From: Castor canadensis
Taxonomy: Eukaryota; Chordata; Mammalia; Rodentia; Castoridae
Assembly (NCBI RefSeq): GCF_047511655.1
Contig: NC_133390.1
Coordinates: 131,555,583 to 131,619,582 of the forward strand
Reading direction: 5' to 3'
DNA length: 64,000 nt
A program made the translations under genes and the position numbers. Positions within the stretch are counted from its first letter, which is position 1. Each line of letters starts with the position of its first letter. Positions 58,631 through 64,000 of the stretch are shown here, piece after piece. The notes under the pieces were generated by a model. That model made no database searches. It was not told the DNA's origin and saw only the letters and a list, made by a program, of their open reading frames with translations.

Positions 58631-59637
58631 CAAGTTATTATTTAATATGTAGTAACTAAAAAGAAAATAGGTACATAAATATTTACATAGCAAAAGTACT
58701 AGGCTTTCTATTTCTTTCCTCCTGATATGATGGAAGGAAGAAGAAAGCCAAAAATCTCTGAATGTACGTGTGTCAGTGTTAGAAGTAAAAAGACAAAGGG
58801 GGCTGGGTAAAGGAAGACAGCATCATTGGATCCTCTCCCCCATGCAAGTCCTAAAAAATGAAGCATTTGAAATATCCATGCGCAAAGAATGTTTTAGATT
58901 GACGGCAGCCTGAGTCTTACAGAGCCCACCCATGTAAAATCAATACTTGAGACTAGTACACAGGTAAGTTTGCCCAGAATCTGTTTTTAACAGAGATTCT
59001 TCCAATCTTTTTCAATATTCAGATTCTTTCCCAGGGATACTTAGCAGAACAGATATGGCCTCAGGTGACAGGAGAAAAAGAGAGAGTCTTAGTCTTTTGA
59101 TAACTACTTCTGCAACTGCAAATAAGAATCTTCAAAAGTGTCCCTAGGTAAGGTTAGAAACCTGGCTACAGCACTAAGTGCTGCCCCAAGATACAAAAGA
59201 GGAATTTTCATCTTCTATAAGAACTCTGATTGAGTTCGCTCTCCAGAGTTCTTAGTCTGATGCCACACTGCTACGACCTTCCAGTAAAGTCAACCCAGAG
59301 TCTGAGTCTCCTATTTTTCCTGATAATTTCATCACATCCTATGATTACTCTGGAATCATATCAGAGTATTTTAACTTAGTATGAAAAATACTCTTCAAGA
59401 AAAATCTTCGCCAGCACAATGTAATAAAAATTTTGAAAAAGGAAAAGCCAAACTTGATTAATTCAAACACTGAAAAAATAAATGAATAAATATTTCTGAA
59501 TGAATAGATTCCTTCCATGAAGAAAGGACCTGAAAGAGTGATTAATGAAAGTAATGAGCCAAACAAATATTTTATCTAATTAAAAAACAAAGAAAGAAAA
59601 ATCTCCACCACCACCTATTTACTTCTTTACATAGACT
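58631..59637 (-). other. GINS1: GINS1 intron, unassigned
   Basis: About 1 kb with no recognised repeat and no match to the preceding GINS1 exon. Confidence 0.45.
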
Positions 59638-59740
59638 TTTTTTGGGGGAAGGGGAGGGGGAAAAGGGAACTAGAGATTGAACTCCAGACCTTCTGCATGC
59701 TAAGCACACACTCCACAATTGAGCTGTACCCCAGCCCAGG
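59638..59740 (-). repeat. ID-like SINE, reverse
   Basis: 'agagattgaactccagacct' and 'attgagctgtaccccagccc' are the reverse complement of the ID-type element, with a G/A-rich interruption near 59643-59665. Confidence 0.75.
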
Positions 59741-59822
59741 CATTTATTATGGAAAATCCCAAGTATATTCAAAAGGAAAAAGACTAATATAATAATACTC
59801 CACGTTCTCTTCACCTAGCTAA

Positions 59823-59915
59823 AGGGCTAGGGGTGTGGCATGAGTGGTAGAGCAAGCACAAGGGCCTGAGATCAAACCCTAGTACTGCCAAAAAACAAAA
59901 CAATACAAAACAAAA
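59823..59915 (+). repeat. ID-like SINE
   Basis: 'ggctaggggtgtggcatgag', 'gagatcaaaccctagtactg' and an A-rich tail. Confidence 0.8.
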
Positions 59916-60149
59916 AAACTACCTTCAACAATTACAAACGCATAGCCAAACTTATTCCCATCACTCACTTCTAAATTATTTTATTATCTAGTCTACTCAA
60001 TAAGATTATTTTTAAAAATATAATCTCACTATTATGCTCATCTTAATAATCTTTTTAATATCATTAAATATTCATGTTAAGTGCTCCATGCTGAAATCAG
60101 AATCTGACAAAACTATACATTATTTGGTTTTTTAAAAAATATGTCTTGT

Positions 60150-61000
60150 CTCTGTTGGTCTATAGTTTTCCCTCCCTCTTTTTATTTTTTAAAAATTTCC
60201 CCCTTACTCTTGGTAATCCATTTGTAGAAGACACTGGGTGGGTAGTTTGGTACAGCTTGCCACAATTAATATTTTGTTTTAGATTTCTGTGGGGTCGTTT
60301 ATCATGGTCCTTTCTTCCTGAATTTCCTATAAACTGGAAGACAGATCTAGAGCCCTGACTGGACAAGGTTTGGTTTTTTGGCACATGGTGTTCTGTATAC
60401 CCACTTACAAATCCACATGGAGCACATGTCTGAATGTCCCTTTTTGGATGTTAAGATTGTTCAATAGGCCAGGTGTTATCTATATTCATCCATTATAAAA
60501 GTCCCATTAACTGTTCATGTAAAGGGTATAGTAACTATTTGCCTCCACACAAAATGGCATCAGTCTAGCTTTTATTCCTGCTGCATTTGTCAGCTGGAAT
60601 TCTATAAGAAATAAGTTTCCCTTGCAAACTGGAAACACCCTGAGCTAGAATTTGTATGGTAAAGGCAGATGCTGGGCTCTGTTCTCTAATTTACCAAAAC
60701 CTTCCAAGATGTCTCAGATCCCTTAGATTCCCTAACAGAACTCAAAGAGGTTTGGTTTTTGAAATTCTTGTTGCTGTCTAGTGTACATTACACATACATG
60801 CTTCTAACATAATTGTTGTGATTCAGTTCATTGCAGTTACTACTCATGGTGATGCTCAGTTGCCCATTCCTTGGACATTGAGAGAACCTCTTCAAATTGG
60901 CTCCCAAGTCCTTCTGGTACTCACATGTATCCTTGGTATTTCCCTTGCTTTTTGGAAAGACAGGTGTTCTATGCTCAGTTTGCACATATTTTTATTCTAA
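60150..61000 (+). mobile_element. Degraded L1 3' UTR
   Basis: 'gaatttcctataaactggaa' and 'gatctagagccctgactgga', and further on 'agttactactcatggtgatg', resemble old L1M 3' UTR blocks in + orientation. The open frames here are by chance. Confidence 0.5.
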
Positions 61001-61439
61001 AGCTGTAATCAAGTTTGTTTGTTTTTTTTTTTTAATCAAAGGAGTCCTAGTCTCTATTAGTGGGGAATGGCATTTATACTCTTAGAGAATCTGGACACTC
61101 ATGTCCAACTGGGTTGGTCACTGTTTCTAGCCTTTTCAGAGGACAGAGCTATTAAGTACTTTTTTTTTCTTTTTTTAAAGGGATCATTCATGAATTCATG
61201 CTGATATTTCAAACTCAAATTTAGAACTATAGAATTTTGACCTACCTTCTTTGACTTAACATCTGAATCATTTTTATTTGAAAAAAGGCTGGTTCCTAAG
61301 AATATTATTTTTTGCTCTATTCACAAATATGTAAACAGTTTAAAAATAACAGTAACTACAAACAAGCTAAAATTTCTTTGCAATTCTTTTGTTCTTGGAA
61401 CATGACGAGTAGTAATATAAAATCAAATTATGTGTTTTA

Positions 61440-61510
61440 GCCAGGCACAGTGGTGGATGGTCCCAATTATTCCAGAGGGTGAGGCAGGAAGATTGCTTGA
61501 GCCTAAAATT
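61440..61510 (+). repeat. Truncated B1-like SINE
   Basis: 'gccaggcacagtggtggatg' and 'gtgaggcaggaagattgctt' match the 5' half of B1. The rest is missing. Confidence 0.7.
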
Positions 61511-62119
61511 AAAAATCTTTCTATGTTTTAAAGGTACTTACTAGCTCCCTCCACTTAAAAGGCCTAGAAACCATGACCAATCAGTTAGCCATAGTGTCTG
61601 CAGAGATGAAGCAGTATGAAACATCAGGAATCTTTCTCTCTACCTAGATCACAATTACCCAGGCAGAGCTGTGTGATGTATTGGGGAACTCAGGAATCTA
61701 CTGAAGGCTTGCAACTTCCAAGGCAAGGTTCACAGGGTAAAAAGAGGCTAATTGGGTCAATTTCAGCTCTTAGCATGGTAACAACAACACATCTCTGCTC
61801 TCTTTATGCTTCTTCCTCTTTTGTGAGACAGACATTAAACACTAAGTCAATCAGAAACAAATGTATATACAGAGAAAAATTTAAAAATGATCATGTACTT
61901 TACAGGAAAAGTGACAATGATAGCCTACAACACACACAAAAATAACAAAAACAGCAAGTCCGGGGGAGAGAAGAATCTGATTTAAAATGTCACAACAATA
62001 TTCAATCCAAATATCTAGTTTCAACAACAACAAAAAAAATCACAGAGCATACAAACAGAAAAATAGGTCCATTCAAAAGTCAAGACACACACAAGACAAA
62101 TTTTAAAATGACTGTCTTA

Positions 62120-62870
62120 AGGATTCTCAAAGAACTAAATGAAGATGTAGAGAAGGTTAAGGAAATGATATGTGAACAACATGGAAATAGCAATAAAGAG
62201 ACAGAAAAACAAAAAGACCAAGAAGACATTCTAGAGCTGAAAAACTATGACTGAAATGAAAAATTCACTAGGAAGAAGAAAAGAATCAGTGAACCTGAAG
62301 ACAGGACAATGATGATTAACAAGTCTGAGGAACAGAAAGAAAAAAGACTGAGGAAAAGGACAGAGCCTAAGAGACCTGTGGGTGCTATCAAGAGAATCAG
62401 CATATACATTGTGGAAGTCCCAGAAAGGGAGGGGTGGGGGAGAAGGAGAAGGAGAGGGAGAGGGAAAGGAGAAGAACAGAGATAATACATGAAGAAATAA
62501 TGATGGCTAAAAATTTCCTAAATTCAATGACAATATAAACATTGAAGAAGTTCAACAAATTCTAAGATGAACTTAGACCCACAATGAGACACACTACAAA
62601 CTTTGAAAAGACAGAGAATTTTGAAAGCATCAAGAGACAAGCAAGGCATCACATATAAGGGATCCTTAACTGTTTCAGCAGATTTCTCATCAGAAACATT
62701 GGAGAAGAAGGTAGTAGGTCAATATACTCAAAGTGCTAAAAGACCAACACTGCTAACTAAGAATTTGCAACAAAAACATTCTTCAAAAATTTGGGGAAAT
62801 TAAGATGCTGCCAGAGAAATAAAAGCTGGTAAGAGTTTGTTAGTACTAGTCCCACCCTGCAAGAAATGCG
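62120..62870 (+). mobile_element. L1-like fragment
   Basis: 'aagggatccttaactgtttc', 'agcagatttctcatcagaaa', 'caaagtgctaaaagaccaac' and 'ctgcaagaaatgcgagttcc' occur in the order of an old L1 coding segment. All frames are broken. Confidence 0.55.
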
Positions 62871-62940
62871 AGTTCCAGGCCAGCCTGGATCACATAGCAA
62901 GATCCTATCTCAAAAAAACAACAAAACCAACCAAACAAAA
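62868..62940 (+). repeat. 3' half of a B1-like SINE
   Basis: 'gagttccaggccagcctgga', 'tcacatagcaagatcctatc' and an A-rich tail, next to a composite SINE. Confidence 0.8.
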
Positions 62941-62950
62941 AACCCCAATG

Positions 62951-63172
62951 AGCCAGGTGCCAGTGGCTCACAACTGTAATCCTAGTTACTCAGGAGGCAG
63001 AGATCAGGAGGATCACAGTTCCAAGCCAGCCCAGGCAAACAGTTTTGGAGACCCTATCTCTCAAAGAAACCCATCACAAAAAAGGGCTAGTGGAGTGGCT
63101 CAAGTGATAGAGTTCCTGCCTAGCAAGCATGAGGCCCTGAGTTCAACACTCCCCCCCAAAAAAAACCCATAT
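62951..63172 (+). repeat. Composite B1/ID SINE
   Basis: A full composite: 'gccaggtgccagtggctcac', the linker 'acccatcacaaaaaagggct', an ID-like arm 'gcaagcatgaggccctgagt' and a C9/A8 tail. One of the best-preserved copies. Confidence 0.92.
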
Positions 63173-63299
63173 TTGTACACTAACAAACTTTGCCTCCTCT
63201 TTTTAGTCATTGTAAGAACACAGCTTGTGGTAAAAGATTAGAAGGCTGAAAACAGAATTTAAGCAGAATTAGTATGTGATATGTCAATTTTATTTCTTG

Positions 63300-63840
63300 G
63301 TATAGACTCGAAAGAACCAACAGCAAGACCTGAAGAGATTATTCATATGTCCACATACATAGCAGCTTTAGTAACAATATCTTAAATACAAAAGCAACCC
63401 AGGTGTCCATGGATAAATGAATGGCTAAGCAAAATGTGTTTATCCATCAGAAGGAATATTACTCAATCTTAACAAGAAAAGAAATTCTGACACATGTTAA
63501 AACATGGATGAATCTTGAGGACCTCATGCTAAGTGAAATAAGACATAAAAAGAAAAGTACTACATGATTCCACTTATAAGAAATACCCAGAGCCATCAAA
63601 ATCACAGAAACAGAAAGGTGGTTGCAAAAGCTAGGGACAGGGGGTTGGGGAATTATCAGTAGGTATAGAGTTTCAGTTTTGTAAGGTGAAAAAAAGTTGG
63701 ACATGGATGGTATTGGTATTTGCACAAAATTACAAAAGCATTACAGATTTTCTAAAGTATAGACTTTTAAAGTGGCTAAGATGATGAAATTTATGTTTTA
63801 TATATATATATATATTACCACAATAAAAAGGGATAAAAAT
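63300..63840 (+). mobile_element. L1 3' end with A/T-rich tail
   Basis: 'cccaggtgtccatggataaa', 'gaatattactcaatcttaac', 'tgattccacttataagaaat' and 'gtggttgcaaaagctaggga' follow the order of old L1M 3' ends. It closes with (TA)n at 63801-63816 and 'caataaaaagggataaaaat'. Confidence 0.75.
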
Positions 63841-64000
63841 TTAAAATCCACATAAAACAAAACAAAAACAATTCCTGTTTAACCTACCAACTTGAAGGCA
63901 GATTCGTTTTACTTAGCTTTTGAAATGTAGGGCTGGAAGTTATGGGAACAGCCAAGATGCCCCACTACTGACGAATGGATCAAGAAAATGTGGTATCTAT
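63841..64000. other. Window end, within the GINS1 intron
   Basis: The final bases ('cactactgacgaatggatca', 'agaaaatgtggtatctat') look like the start of a second L1 3'-end fragment that continues past the window. No GINS1 exon is seen. Confidence 0.45.

Overview
This is nuclear DNA from a placental mammal. It carries split genes with consensus GT-AG introns, roughly forty SINE copies, worn L1 fragments and LTR remnants. The dominant SINE is a composite of a 7SL/B1-like arm joined to a tRNA/ID-like arm (box-B-like 'gagttcaaaccccagtac' core), with free B1-like and ID-like monomers beside it. This points to a rodent. My best guess is a castorimorph such as beaver, but that is an inference from repeat type and not proven here.

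Positions 1-47100 hold the 3' three quarters of NINL (ninein-like protein, a centrosomal and microtubule-anchoring coiled-coil protein) on the + strand. I resolve 20 exons that splice in one frame into 1271 residues and a stop at 46391-46393. The 5' exons (start codon and first EF-hands) lie upstream of the window. The visible part begins just before an EF-hand region (exons at 4961, 5877, 8066, 12006). It then runs through a long coiled coil, a 1113-bp internal exon (32412-33524) and a second coiled coil, and ends in the terminal exon, whose best poly(A) signal is at 47075-47080. One intron is GC-AG.

Positions about 55270-58483 hold the last two coding exons of GINS1 (PSF1, a subunit of the GINS complex in the CMG replicative helicase) on the - strand. 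NINL and GINS1 therefore converge tail to tail, as I recall for the human locus on chromosome 20. GINS1 exons upstream of 58483 were not found and probably lie beyond position 64000.

The 8-kb gap between the genes (47.1-55.2 kb) is a repeat graveyard. An old L1 ORF2 fragment is split by a solo LTR with a 4-bp target duplication, by a MaLR-type LTR that itself carries a SINE, and by two further SINEs. Next comes an MLT1-like LTR split by a poly(A)-tailed insertion with a 16-bp target-site duplication. The last NINL intron holds a tandem array of about six ~175-bp units that I do not recognise (43430-44405).

I see no prokaryotic features, CRISPR arrays, structural RNA genes or CpG-island promoters. 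The most unusual items are the ~175-bp array, the unidentified retro-insertion, the solo LTR with its duplicated 44-bp block, and the second EF-hand-like pair in NINL.
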